Positions 10,205-21,109 of a stretch of DNA of 51,053 nucleotides are shown here, one piece after another. Position 1 is the first letter of the stretch. Every line of letters begins with the position of its first letter. This stretch comes from Gymnopus androsaceus JB14 (lineage: Eukaryota > Basidiomycota > Agaricomycetes > Agaricales > Omphalotaceae). A program made the position numbers and the translations under genes. The DNA is taken from the NCBI GenBank assembly GCA_009733575.1, contig ML769676.1:34321-85373 (forward strand), in the 5' to 3' direction. Below the pieces are notes generated by a model. The model saw nothing but the letters and a program-made list of their open reading frames with translations, was not told where the DNA came from and ran no database searches.

Positions 10205-12089
10205 TGGCTTACAGCCTGAGACCCTTGCTTTTTTGCTGTGCTAATGTGTCTGAAACAACAACATGATGCCAACTACAGGCATTTCGAATGGCGGAGGGGA
10301 TACTCTGCCTTGCTTTTAAGATTCCGTCATTGGGTGCAGAATGGTCCATTGCAATTGAGCATTGCACGGTAAATATATTCCCGTCTGTGTCGCCTAAAAC
10401 AGCATCTATCCCAGGGAAATTAGACACTGACGGCATCCAATAGAAAGATGTGCCCTTGGGCTGATTTAGACCAGCCAAGGTCCCAGGAACCAGATTGGTT
10501 GAAGGTGTGATTGAAAGTGCACCGGTGCAGCCACCTGAAGGAATGGGATCAATGCGAGCCCCACTGCTACACATCCACTCATGCATTCTCATCTCCAGAT
10601 TCCAACCAGCAGTGCTTCATGTCAGAGCATGTGAGCTGAGGAGAAAGAACAGCTTCAGTGAGTCACGATTCTTTAACGCCTTCCATGCTGTCTCAAATAT
10701 GTCCCAAAGATACTGTGTTGGGATGAATAATTGGCAATCCTCCAATATGACACCCTCAGGGTGGTAAGGTCATAAAAGGAGGATAGTGGAACCGTCACTA
10801 GTAGGTGCTTGTGGGGAGGTGTCTGCACCTCTGGTAATAATGAGGCTGGATGCTTTTTCACATAACTTGTTTGCTGCCTTTATCACATCATTTTAGAAAC
10901 TTGTCGGCTGGTCCAATTTCTGCATTGAAAGGACAGTCCGAATCAATGGCCCGACTTTACTAACATGACACAGAGTTTGGGAAACATCACCTGAAGTTTC
11001 TTTTCTGCATTGAAGTTTGTAAGGAGGGATATCCATCAAATAGCAAACAACTTACACTATGGCGGCTATTTCTAGCAGCTCAGGCAACTCCGACACTAAA
11101 CAAATGGCACTGCTATACTTCTTCCACTGCTTCCATCTCTCGGAGTTTGGTGAAGATGCCAGAATGACACATCAACATCCATATGTGAGGAAGGGGCCAG
11201 GGGACACATTATCTGAATTGCTGTTGATCAATGCCCAACACTGATCCTTAAGGTCCCGCGAGGCAGGATTGGTATGAGGGTGCACCTTGCCACTGTGTTT
11301 GTCAAAAACAAAATAATGGCTCACATTGAACTGAACAGTGGTTGGAAGCTTTCGTTTGAGACAATATAACAGGAGATATAAGAGAAATGTGGTTTTTCCT
11401 AGATTGAAAAGCAGAAACCAGCATTTCGCTCAAGATAAAATGACTGCTGCATTACGAACCGATGCTGGGCTGACCAGTTATTATAAACGCGCGCTCTTTT
11501 TTCCCAATGCCTCTTCCAAGTATTTCCGGAGCTTTTTGTACTCGCCACGAGCAATCAACAACATCCATTGGGGGACAGTAGAGAGCTTCTGTGAGCTCCT
11601 TGATTCCTATGAAGCAATCGTAGTCGAGCAATTTGGGCACCTTGATCTCACAGTCGTCTGGTGGCTCGGTGCTCTTTATCTGTCCCGTGCGATGTGGCCA
11701 CTCTTTACCCCAGGCTTTATCATGTACGTTTTGAGCCTGTTGAGAGAGAATGCCTATCAATTGCATTGGGTCTACTTTAGAATAAGCATCAGGAAGAGTG
11801 GGAAGCGAAATAGCAATCTAGAAGTCCTACCAGGAACTTTAACAACAAATTGAATCAGCTTGCCAGGTTTGTAATGAGCCTCGTAAAAGGTCTCCAATGC
11901 ATTCTGTGTGCGGATAGTAAAGGTCTCGCTGGAGTTGATATAAGTGACCGCTACTTTGTCGGTTGAAATTTCAAATGATCTTCCGATTTCTGTAGCTAAT
12001 ACAGACCACTCGGGCTCGTCAGAAAATGAGAGGAGAGCATGCTGCATTGCATTGCCTGGATAATCTCGTTTCACTTGGATTTGCTTCAT
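10205..12089 (-). pseudogene. Crinkler/RHS-like protein: PB1-like domain, P-loop NTPase, nuclease-like C-terminus
   Basis: The ATG at 12089 opens an exon with a PB1/ubiquitin-like pattern (WSVLATEIGRSFEI, then ETFYEAHYKPGKLIQF). The next exon ends in FIITGQPSIG, and after a 59-nt intron the following exon begins KTTFLLYLLL. Together these make a Walker A motif (GxPxxGKT) split by an intron. The C-terminal frame (10209-10592) has NFPGIDAVLGDTDGNIFTVQ, which resembles the end of Crinkler/retrotransposon-hot-spot proteins with restriction-endonuclease-like folds. At least four in-frame stops interrupt it (near 11173, 10895, 10770 and 10620), so it is a pseudogene. Family members act as nucleases or effectors, often secreted or nuclear; no signal peptide is visible here. 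Confidence 0.7.
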
Positions 12090-12108
12090 GATAGTGGTAG
12101 GGGTAAGT

Positions 12109-12210
12109 TTGGTGGTGATGGTATGGAAGCAAGAGACCAGAAGTTGTTCACTTGTCAGATTCGGCAGGCTACAGGACACAGGCCTCTAGATTTTGTTCTG
12201 AAAAGGAAAC
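12109..12210 (+). repeat. dispersed repeat R1, copy 2
   Basis: Same core as copy 1 with about 15-20 percent difference (GGTATGGAAGC; GGCAGGCTACAGGACAC; TCTAGATTTTGTTC). It starts 20 bp upstream of the Crinkler-like ATG, in the opposite orientation to that gene. Confidence 0.8.
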
Positions 12211-12468
12211 CTCTAGGTGTTCATGTGTCCGGCTCAGAGGCGGCAATAAATTCAAGCTGAATGAACAAAGAATTTATTTCTTCATTGCAAGTGTCCAAAA
12301 TACAAGAGTGTCGAGAATAAAGTGTCCAAAATACAAGTTACAAGTACAACTAAATTGTTTTACAAAGAATTCCTTGAGCATTACCCCTTCACTGAGCAAA
12401 TGGAGCTCAGAAACACTCCTGGATTCTTTCTAGCTGTTACTGGCATAAATTTGACACCCATGGCAATG

Positions 12469-13194
12469 TAGAGGTGGGCACGAATACATACTCGAGTATA
12501 TTCGTTATTCGTGGTACGAATATTTGTCACCTCAAATCCACTATTTATACTCGAGTATATACTCGAATATTTGTACAGACATATATTCGCGAATAGATAT
12601 TCGTGAATAACGAGTATTTTAGGACAAATACTCGAGTATACTTGTGATTAATTAACAACATTACAAATAAAGTAAATATAGGCTCGAACATGTAAGTAAT
12701 AATGTTGAAGTACTATATTAGTGTTTAATAATAATATAAATACAGTCTGTATACATTTCCGAGTACTATTACATGACACAAAATTGTGGCGGTACTGAGA
12801 ATTGAACTCTGCTGGTCAGCTATCACAGGAAGGCCTGACCTTAATCCAGAGTCGGCGCCCATAACCACTAAGCCACACAGATTTTATTACAGTTACATGT
12901 CAATAACATTATATACATATTCAAACATAGCCGAATTAAGTTATATATTGAATTTTTGCTTAAGTAATGAATACCTCACATGCTCGTGCTAACGAGCACG
13001 TGATATCGGCGAATATTCGCGAATATTCATGAATAAAGTACCACGAATATTTGTGACATCAAAGTGGCTATTTATACTCGAGTAAGTACTCGTGTAACGA
13101 ATATATTCGTCACTCGTGACTCATTATTCGCGAGTAACAAATGGCTAAATATTCATGAATACTCATGAATATTCGCTATTCGTGCCCATCTCTA
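12469..13194. mobile_element. hAT-like MITE (element B, about 726 bp)
   Basis: Termini are TAGAGGTGGGCACGAATA (12469) and, reverse-complemented, TAGAGATGGGCACGAATA (ending 13194). CATGGCAA (12459-12466) and CATGGCAT (13195-13202) form a 7-of-8 target duplication, but two extra bases (TG) separate the left copy from the TIR, so the left edge is slightly off. Both ends are packed with ATTCG, CGAATA and CTCGAGTA words. No transposase is encoded. Confidence 0.8.
12785..12880 (-). ncRNA. tRNA-like segment (tRNA relic or SINE head) inside element B
   Basis: On the minus strand TGGCTTAGTGG (12866-12876) matches a pol III A box and AGTTCAATTCTC (12798-12809) a B box. TGTGGC and GCCACA at the two ends pair perfectly over 6 bp. 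GGTCAG...CTGACC forms another stem between the boxes. The canonical 7-bp acceptor arm relative to the A box does not form, so a functional tRNA is unlikely. A tRNA-derived SINE or relic carried by the MITE fits better. Confidence 0.35.
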
Positions 13195-13583
13195 CATGGC
13201 ATGGATACACAGCCAGTCCGGATAATAATGCCTATGACCGCACAGACAAACAATGCAGCTTCTATCATGTTGGCTGGTTCGCCATCCCACCTTCTGTCCA
13301 GGGCGCCTCCATCGTCCAAATAAGGGTAGGCAATTCTTCAGAGATTGGCTCTCATGTTGTCTGCCACCCCAGTGAACATTCTATCGAGGTCTACTGCAAT
13401 GATTTGATCCCCAACTGCAAGAATTGGGTTGACATTAACAAGGGGAAACAGTTTCAGTTACACTTCCCAGCCCTTAAACAGATAGCTGGCAATGACTATC
13501 CTCAAGTGAAGCAGATGCAAACTGCCAACCCCTTCTGTAGTTTTAATTTCTCGCAGGCGTGGGAGCATCCCGTCCTTGACTGA
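13195..13583 (+). CDS. unrecognised ORF next to element B, probably 3' part of a gene
   Basis: Open frame of about 130 codons starting in element B and continuing to a TGA at 13583. The composition outside the MITE is protein-like, with several Cys and Trp residues (YHVGWFAIPPS, ELHSIEVYC-like stretch, NPFCSFNFSQAWEHP). The MITE may have interrupted the gene, since no matching upstream exon is evident. Family not recognised. Confidence 0.35.
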
Positions 13584-14006
13584 GTGGTTCTTGTGAACCA
13601 AATTATCACCCACGTGCTAGATGATAAATTGTAAATTTCATTGTGTCCTAGTATGTATGTTTACTTGACAATTGCGGTTCTCCCCAGTTGCTATTCATTT
13701 TATAGAGCACTTTGTACTCATCCCGCAACTTGTAGGAGTGAACGGAGGTACTAGTACGGAGATGCATGTACGATATAGAATGTATTTGTATTTTGTTGAT
13801 ATGGAATGTTACGGGTGATCCAACACCGTGATGTATGGCCAAGTGTTCTGTCAAACCAGCCCAAACCTCTTCACACTTGACATTGGAAATGCTAAAGAAT
13901 AGAATTCGATGAATGTACAACTTTTAGACAAGATATTGGACTATAGTAGACCAAGTACATGGAATTCAAAATCATATTCAAGAACACTATGACTGACTCT
14001 ATGACT

Positions 14007-15945
14007 CTACAATTTTGCCGATTGCGATTGAGTGAAAACCTTGTCTTTGCCAATGATAACAAAACTGGAGAAAACATCCTTCACGGTCATAGCCTGCTTC
14101 GTGCTCAGTGAGTGCATGCGTGAATCAACGGTATTGAGCAGTCGAAGACTGAAATGGGCTTTGCCAAGTTTATCCTTGAGATTGAAATGCTTTGCATCCT
14201 TGTATTGGAGAGGATATGCATAAACCTAAACCAACATGTCAATCTATTGTCAAGTGAAAATGATGAAACAAAGCATACATTTATACCATCTTGGTACACC
14301 AAGTCGCAATGCGCTCTCCATGTCTTGCTCACCCAGATGACAGGGAGAACGTAGTCATGAATACCTAATGTGATATTGATTGAACAAACAACGCATGCTG
14401 CTTGCGCTAACCCACGATCTGGCATCTCTCATGTGTGTTGTGCTCTTTGCCAGTAGCTTTGCTACTAGAGTCTGTCGCCTGCTTAGAACTGCCTTTCGCC
14501 TTCTTAGAACTGCCTTTCACCTTCTTAGAACTGCCTGTTGTTTGGGCATCTTTGTGAGAACTTGAGTCCAATTCAATGAGAATAATCAGTGCGTTGTGGA
14601 ATAGAGCCCAGTCCAACTGCGGCGTTGAACACTTGAGCTGGATTGTGCCTTCTTCGTTGGGTTTTAAGACAAGTATAGGGTGTGGCCATGCACCTGGTCC
14701 ATCTTTTGGCAATCTATGGATTGGTTATTAGTTGATGATGTAAGAATGTCGACAATGACCTACTGGGGAACCTCGACACCTGCAGTGGTTTGCGAAGCCC
14801 AATCCTTGACAGGGTTCAACATCTCAATACCCCTGGTCTGGAAACTTTTGGGCCCATTCACTGTCACTTGGTCCAGGGATCCCACAAGGATTAGTAATTC
14901 CTCGAAGAAAGTTTCATTGTGTGCGCCTGGGATGAAACAATTATGAACGGTGGAAGCATCGGAGGGAGGTAGCGCCGATGGCTCAAGATCAACAAATTCT
15001 TCCATATCTGCATTGAGCAATGTGTTGAACTTGCATCTCCAGTCCTACAAGTGCTGAAATTAGTGTATGATACATTGAGTATAGGTCAAGATACCTCTGG
15101 TTGTGATAAATGCCATAGCCTCTTAGCCTCCAACTGCTTTATCTTGGTTGTAAAAAATGCTGGCACTGGATCTTGTATGTCCAAATATTGTATATTATTG
15201 TCTTTGAGTATGGACAGAGTGTAATATAATGTTTCAGTGGGCAACCGGTATGCAACTTTTGCATAGGGGAGAAGACTATGTTGATCAATGAATTTACGAT
15301 TATCAGGTGTTAGGATGTTCAGTGGGTCCTTGTCCTCGGCCAGACACTCTTGATGAGACTGTTTGAAGGAGTCGCGGTGCTCTGTGAACATGAGACAAGG
15401 ACATGGTAATGTAGCAAGGATGTATGGACCTTGCCTGACGACCAATATTCCTCCGAAACCCTTTCTCCCTGACTAAAGTGTTCAGATATATGAACGGATC
15501 CACTTCTTTTATCGTCGCTGACATCTGAAAAGTCCTATAACTAGAATCACGCATCTGGGTTGCAGGGACCGTATACACCTTATAGTAGATGGTGTTCACT
15601 GGAATGTCACCGATCTTCCTGAGCAACCCTTGAACGCGCTGGTTGGCACTGATGGAGACAAATGGCCGAAAGGTGTTGTCGCTGACCCCATCACCTTTCA
15701 AGTCCATATACTTGACATCAATTTCCAGTCTATAGTCCAGGACCGGGAATTCGAGTAGTGGGTCCTGCATTGACTTGAGCCCTGTAATTTGTTTTTTTTG
15801 ACAATCTGGTGTGGACAGCAGGGCAATCAGATGTGAGAGCGGTTGAGGGTGTCAAAGAAGAGGAGTTAAATGGATGAGTGCCAGTGAATGAGGAGTCGGT
15901 ATCGCTAGCCGTTGTCATTGCAGCCTTTCGTTTTGTACCAGACAT
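14007..15945 (-). pseudogene. unknown multi-exon protein, probably frameshifted
   Basis: The ATG at 15945 opens a Ser/Thr-rich start (MSGTKRKAAMTTASDTDS). Successive exons follow on the minus strand at 15770-15470, 15450-15095, 15020-14760, 14712-14430, 14390-14290 and 14225-14007, ending in QSAKL-stop at 14007-14009. A Lys/Ser segment contains three GSSKK/GSSKQ repeats (about 14470-14540). One base too many in a T run near 15443 breaks the frame between REKGF and GGILVVRQGP. I recognise no domain. R1 copy 3 lies about 115 bp upstream. Confidence 0.5.
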
Positions 15946-16060
15946 GGGAACAACAATAATGCAAAGAATGGCCTAGACAGCATGTAAGACAATGATAGAT
16001 ACAATCAATTACATAAAATAAGTAAGTACAAATTGAAAGTACAAAAGAAAGATACGGGAC

Positions 16061-16153
16061 TTTCCTTTTTCAAACAAAATCTGGACGCCCGTGCCCCATA
16101 GCCTGCCAAGTCTGACACGTGAACAACTTCTTGTCTCTTGCTTCCGTACCATC
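16061..16153 (-). repeat. dispersed repeat R1, copy 3, interrupted by the LTR
   Basis: Minus-strand copy of the R1 core (GGTACGGAAGCAAG, AGAAGTTGTTCACGTGTC, GGGCACGGG, CGTCCAGATTTTGTTT). It stops at GATGG, exactly where the solo LTR begins. Across the LTR the R1-like context seems to resume (GATGG at 17111-17115 on the minus strand). Confidence 0.8.
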
Positions 16154-16825
16154 TGTGAGACCCGGTGCACGAAACGGATCTCAAACCAAGGTATCCCGAA
16201 TGTCTCGCACCTAGATGTAGGTGGAGACCAAATGCGACCACCCGGGGTAACCGTGCTGTAAGGTGGGTCTGGACAGTAGTATGAGTGTTGTATGGAACAG
16301 TACAAACCTCAGGGGTGCAAGGAACAGTGTATGGGCCACCTGCTGATGTAATCAGGAGGAAGCGGGTGGTATTGTGGTCTGATGACCAGAAATGAGTGGG
16401 AGCGGATGGAATATGGGTGAAGGGGTGGTCCAAAAGGGTGTAATAAGTCCAAATATGGATAATGCGGATGGAATACAGCAAATGCGGAAGGAAATAGCAT
16501 GGGAGCGGACGGAATTGAGCGAAAGCGGATGGTTCCAGAGGTTCTAGAGGTAGCAAAACCCAAATAGGAAGCTCCCAAGGAGCTTTGGTTGTAAAGTTGT
16601 AAACAGAGATAGAAGACAGAGTGAGCTCTGGACGTAGATTTGGTATCTACGGACAGAGCCTCGCAGTTGATGCAGATGACAGTGAGCCTTTGAACGGAGC
16701 TCGGAAGGCACAACTGGTTATGAACAGATAGAAATAGAGAGACAGAGACAGAGACAGAAGCAAAATGGGATTGATTCGGTAACAATGGTAATAACAGACT
16801 AGGGTGCATGGATCCGGGGTGTCTA

Positions 16826-16833
16826 CTTATATA
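16826..16833 (-). promoter_or_regulatory. TATA box of the LTR promoter
   Basis: TATATAAG on the minus strand, flanked by CCTACAG and TAGACACC. Upstream (higher coordinates) lie the repeated U3 motifs. This defines the transcription direction of the parent element. Confidence 0.55.
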
Positions 16834-16999
16834 CTGTAGGGTGGCTGTGTAAGTCTTCGGGAGGGCCTGATGGATGGTTATCAAGTACGGGAGGCACCCG
16901 GGAGGCAGGATAAGTGGTAATCACATGTAGAAAGTGTCCGGCAGGCAGGATAAATGGTAAATAAGCATGGAAAGCACCCGCAATGTAGGTAATGAGTGC

Positions 17000-17090
17000 A
17001 GGAAGTATCCGCGGATGGTCAGGAAGCGTGGGAAGTATCCGCGGACGGTCAGGAAGTGTGGGAAACATCAGTGGGTGGATAGCGGATGAG
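17000..17090. repeat. U3 tandem repeats in the LTR
   Basis: GGAAGTATCCGCGGATGGTC and GGAAGTATCCGCGGACGGTC occur in succession, each followed by AGGAAG(C/T)GTGGGAA. Related CACCCG and GTCCGGCAGG words lie further in. Repeated GC-rich words upstream of the TATA box are typical of LTR enhancers. Confidence 0.7.
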
Positions 17091-17270
17091 AAATGAGCCA
17101 AGGCCTGACACCATCACAAGGTAATGTAGAGCATGAAACTCTGCTCCTCTTTTTTATCTAGACAATTGTAGTTACATCATACTGCAGTACTACAATATTC
17201 AACTCTAAACCCAAGTTTTCTAAGTCTGAAACAATGGAAAAAAAAAACTGATGTTGTCATTTTAGCAGGC

Positions 17271-17577
17271 AACAGAATCAAGAAACAGGAAACGAAGCCA
17301 CGCATTTTGACATTGATGCTCTTGTCAAATGGTATGTTGGCATTTTGCCCCATCTGTTCCCGCACTCACAATTGTTCACTCTAGCCGTCGCTTGCATTCT
17401 GCTCAATCAGGCTAAGGGAAGAATTTACACTAAACGAAATAGGTATGTGCCTAAAGTCCTACTTCCTTCATAATTTGAACAATGAATTGACGGCAATACT
17501 TGACAATAGGAATATGCTGTTGGATTTGTTACACGATTTCATTGAGGGAGATGTTCAGGACCCACCAAAACATTCTT
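17271..17577 (+). CDS. last two exons of an unrecognised gene
   Basis: After a TTTTAG acceptor (about 17265) an exon reads ...ATHFDIDALVKWYVGILP... with a hydrophobic stretch. It splices through a 69-nt intron (GTATGT at 17442 to ACAATAG at 17510) into NMLLDLLHDFIEGDVQDPP and a TGA at 17577. The junction restores the frame exactly. Upstream exons are missing; the solo LTR lies 150 bp away. It converges on the WD40 gene. Confidence 0.4.
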
Positions 17578-17579
17578 GA

Positions 17580-19025
17580 AAATGAAAAGGCCTGACAGAA
17601 TCACAAGTATCAACCAACAACCCTCCTCCCAGACTGCCTTGCTCGTTGGCTTGTTTAACGGTGCCATGGCCACTTTCTCCCAGACCTGGATCTCCGATTC
17701 CCCTATATTTTCTCCAGATTACCCAATGAGTATCAGGGGAGTTCCTGCAGCTTCTACTGTCTATGGCCAACTCAGCAATAGTCACAAGAAAAGGAACTGG
17801 GATGCACTGCAATTGACTGAACCCAGTCCTTGAATCCGGTGTAGATGATATTGCAAATATCACCCATATGTCAATTAAAGACATAGACCTTTCCGTGATT
17901 GCTGCCACTGATGATGGTACTTCCACCATTGTGGAATGCTACATTTCTTGATCTGCGTTCAGTGTGTGGTACGGGAAAGGTCTTGATTCTGTCTGTTACC
18001 AAAAGCTTATAGAGAGCTATGCCTTGGGATACGTCGTCTAAGATGATTGTGTCCTCTTTTGTGTTCATGGCGGCATGACCTCTGTCTCAAATCAGTGCAT
18101 TGAGCATAAGGTATACAGTAGTGGCTCACACAATGGTGCCAGTCGTCTTTGTCTTCAAGACTTTTCCCTCGACACTGAGAACATAACTATAGAAGAATGT
18201 TGGTGAGTTGTTAATCCTGGCTTTTGAATTTCATGCTCACATCAGACTGTCCTCCCTTCCAAAGATCCATAGTTTGGGGCCTTTTACCCCAGTCTGCCCA
18301 AACGCCACGCCCTGCGGCCAATGGTTTGAGATCGCCACGGACTTCAGTACTGTTGGATGCATCAACTCATCAATTAAGAAGCAATGGATTGCTTCTGACT
18401 GATGAACAATGGCTAGCTGGCCAGTGCTGGCATCATATGCCATACCAGATACCTCCTGTCCGTCTTTTCCACCGGTGAGCCGATCACAGAAGATTTCTGT
18501 AAACTATGCTTGGTCAGTCGCATGTCTACAAGCAACTTGAGACTTTCACTTATGTCACTTCCTGCTCTCTTCCAGATGCATAGATAGCCATCCTCTGTAC
18601 CATATGCCAGCCCATCCTCTGTGTCGTCTGGCCTTGTGAGCCAAACAATGGCTGTGGTAGTGCCTCTATCTGTTGCATTCACTGGCAATGTGAGCAGCTC
18701 CGTACTTGGTAAGTGCCAAATCTTTGTGCCGGCTTCTCCTTTACTCAAGATATCAATCAAGCCCGCCAATACATGAATTCAGGAAGACCTTACCGCCACA
18801 AGCGACATAGCTACCCAGAGGATGGGCTGCCAAGCATGACACAGGACCTTGATGTCCGACAAGTCCTTTGCGCAGCACATACCGCTGTCTATTGCTTGTT
18901 ATCTCATTCAAATTTCTGTTAAGGAGGTTCATTTGCATCTGGGAGTGGGGGCTCACAGTCCTTATTGCCAGTCTTTTATTGCAAAGTAAACAAAAAGGGA
19001 TCCGGAAATGTATTCCATTTTCCAT
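17580..19025 (-). pseudogene. WD40-repeat protein, probably disrupted
   Basis: Exons show successive WD40-like strands: LVGHQGPVSCLAAHPLGSYVACGG, then TAIVWLTRP...LAYGTEDGYLCIWK, then SGMAYDASTGQLAI, then PQGVAFGQTGVKGPKLWIFG, then SRNVAFHNGGSTIISGS...GKVYVF. Introns at about 18742-18800, 18175-18222 and 18070-18115 join correctly. A one-base slip near 18497 separates LTKHSL from EIFCDRLTGG, and a stop follows KVYVFN near 17872, with more family-like sequence (GDICNIIYTGFKDW) beyond. WD40 propellers are protein-interaction scaffolds; the specific role is unknown. Confidence 0.6.
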
Positions 19026-19189
19026 CTTCCATCTGATTGGTGGTCATTTTTGTCTCCTGGCGATCTTATTGTTGGGCTTCCCTTCGAAGTTTCCTGTTAT
19101 TCATATATAGAGTGTTGTGTGCAAAAGGCAACTCAAACATTTCTTCCTCAATACTTTTGCACTAGTGCAGTCACCCAGTCCTTGAAACA

Positions 19190-19933
19190 ATGTCAAGCTC
19201 TCCATCTTCTGATTCTACCATGATCTCTACCTTTTCGCCCCCAAGGACAGCCCCTCGACCCAGAGTCATCCCCTTGTACGCTACTACTATACCTCATTGT
19301 GGTCATCGTGTGCTTTCTATGCACCAAGCCTTCGTCCAAAAGCACTCTACCAACCCTACACCCAGGATAAACATAATAAACCAGCTCCCATTGATATTTC
19401 TTCGTCCTCTTCATGTAACCATGCACCCTCAACACCTGGCTCTCCGTTGACACCAGTGGATGATGAACTTCCCAATGGACAGTCTGGACGTATCCGTGCT
19501 ATTCTCATACCCCCTCCGAATACTAAAGTCATGGTTGCGAACTCAGGCTGGCCCGAGGAAATTTTACCAAATTATTGTGTATGTGGTTGATTTGATTTCC
19601 CTCTTGTCTACTGACAAATGCTTTAGAAAATTGCGAGAGCCGCAGTTGAAATATATTTGGACATTAGCCATCCTCTCTCCAAACAAGCTACTACTGCTCT
19701 AGAGAAAGCCAGAGCAGATGTAAGTTAATTCTTTGTATGTGAAGTTGATGCACTGCTCATTGCATCTTCAGATTGAAGATGCAATCCCATTATTCATGAA
19801 CCACCAGCGCCATTGGGGAGCAGATACTCTGCTCAGAGACCAACTTAAGAGCGTAAAAGATACTCGGAATAAGGCTGCGACCCGTTTGACAAAAAAAACG
19901 AAGGATAAAGAGAGGAAGGATAAAGAGCAGTAG
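19190..19933 (+). CDS. small unknown protein with a charged C-terminal helix
   Basis: ATG at 19190 (MSSSPSSDSTMIS). The coding frame from about 19380 reads Ser/Pro-rich sequence to WPEEILPNY. It is spliced by a 48-nt intron (GTGTATG...TTTAG, about 19578-19625) to KIARAAVEIYLDISHP. A 52-nt intron (GTAAGT...TTCAG, about 19720-19771) then leads to IEDAIPLFMNHQRHW and a Lys-rich tail ending at 19933. Both junctions keep frame. The first 190 nt are in another frame, so a frameshift or missed intron lies near 19370. Family not recognised. Confidence 0.45.
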
Positions 19934-20367
19934 TGGTTCAGTCGAGCAGTTCAGTAGTTCGACAAGTTGAAATGTAGATACGCAGGTATCTTCCTGCCAA
20001 TTGTTTTAAGTGTTATGAGAATATCGGAGCAATTCACAATATGGTTAATTATCAGAAGTACTTACATATGGTGCGTCAATTTCAGCCATCCAAAGATACT
20101 ATGCTTATCTGAGATCTCCTTATTGTTTTTTCTTACAGAGTACTTGCTGTCCAGATAAAAGCACAAGCAATATCTTGAACTTACAAAGTACGACATTCAC
20201 ATCCCCTTGGTCTCGCAGCTGGCTGCATTCTTCACGCTTGTTCTACTACTATTCTTTCAACTCATGAACCAATAATGCCCGGAACAAGGCACTCGCTACG
20301 TAATGTACATTTCATCTTTGATTACCAACGTCCTCTCTCAGTACTAATTAGATCTTTGTAGACCTCC

Positions 20368-20720
20368 TTGACCTTTTCCCTCAAAGCATTTCAGATATCA
20401 ACCTTGAACACCATTAAACCGATCAACATCATCACATTATCTTCCCATCCACCAAACAGACACAACATCTCCCGTCTTCCCTTGGTCAAACAAGGACTCG
20501 AGGGTTGGCCCACCCCGCAGTCCTTTGTTCATGACTGTGATGTCACTTATCGGAGGAGACGCTACCAAATTTTCTTCCAATGGCACCTCTACCTACCCTT
20601 CAACCCCACACTTGGGATACATGGAACACTTATCATAATGAGTGTTGGAAGAAAAATGTGAATACTGTTGTCAATTCCTGGACTGGAGACTCTAGGAGGG
20701 TTTACCACGTTGCCTGATGG
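20368..20720 (+). CDS. unassigned ORF fragment
   Basis: Open frame of 97 codons, after which a second frame continues (ECWKKNVNTVVNSWTGDSRR) to a stop near 20714. The Cys/Trp/Arg-rich end looks protein-like, but I recognise no family and see no convincing start. May be a decayed exon. Confidence 0.2.
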
Positions 20721-20895
20721 TCAGTGCAAAGCTTCCCCTTGCTGATTTTTTCTGACATTCTTCCTCACCAGCTTTGCTCCGTATTTGATTCGGTTCCAGG
20801 AGCATGGACATTGGCTGAAGCCTTTGATTGATTTGTAATGATGTCTAATAGGGTTTAGTGAAGCTAATTGTGGTCTAAAACAGTAACAAACTTAA

Positions 20896-21080
20896 CAACA
20901 ACAACAACAACCACCACAACAGTAATAATAATAGTACTGAATGTATTATGACTATGACGCACCATGCCTATGCTTTGACATACACTTTGATGCATCATAC
21001 TGTAACACATCATATGCTTTGATGCATCATACTTTAACGCATCATACGCTTTGACGCATCATGCCTACACTTTGATGCTT
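20896..21080. repeat. triplet microsatellite followed by a degenerate minisatellite
   Basis: ACAACAACAACAACAACC and TAATAATAATAG lie at 20896-20935. From 20956 to about 21075 the words GCATCAT and CTTTGA alternate at roughly 15-20 nt spacing (for example TTTGATGCATCATAC and CTTTGACGCATCATG). No coding sense. Confidence 0.75.
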
Positions 21081-21109
21081 GTGTGGATTTGGATTTGGAT
21101 TTGTCTGGT

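Larger units (their letters stand above)
16154..17110 (-). mobile_element. solo LTR of an LTR retrotransposon (957 bp)
   Basis: Begins TGTGAGACCC and ends GGCCTGACA, giving TG...CA ends. It is flanked by the exact 5-bp duplication CCATC (16149-16153 and 17111-17115). No internal gag-pol or second LTR is adjacent, so it is most likely a solo LTR left by LTR-LTR recombination. Orientation is minus: a TATATAAG box lies at 16826-16833 on that strand, and the U3 side carries tandem repeats. The ORFs inside (Pro/His/Ser-rich) are non-coding artefacts. Confidence 0.85.

Noticed and set aside
12785..12880. Functional tRNA gene
   Set aside because: A and B boxes fit, but a 7-bp acceptor arm in the right place does not form and the segment is inside a MITE.
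16309..17101. Two minus-strand frames of 191 and 92 codons
   Set aside because: They lie inside the LTR; composition (Pro, His, Ser, Leu strings) follows the U3 repeats and shows no domain.
7931..18135. Shared word GTATACAGTAGTGGCTC near 7931 and 18111
   Set aside because: Seventeen matching bases without extended similarity; may be chance or a tiny relic, not enough to call a repeat.
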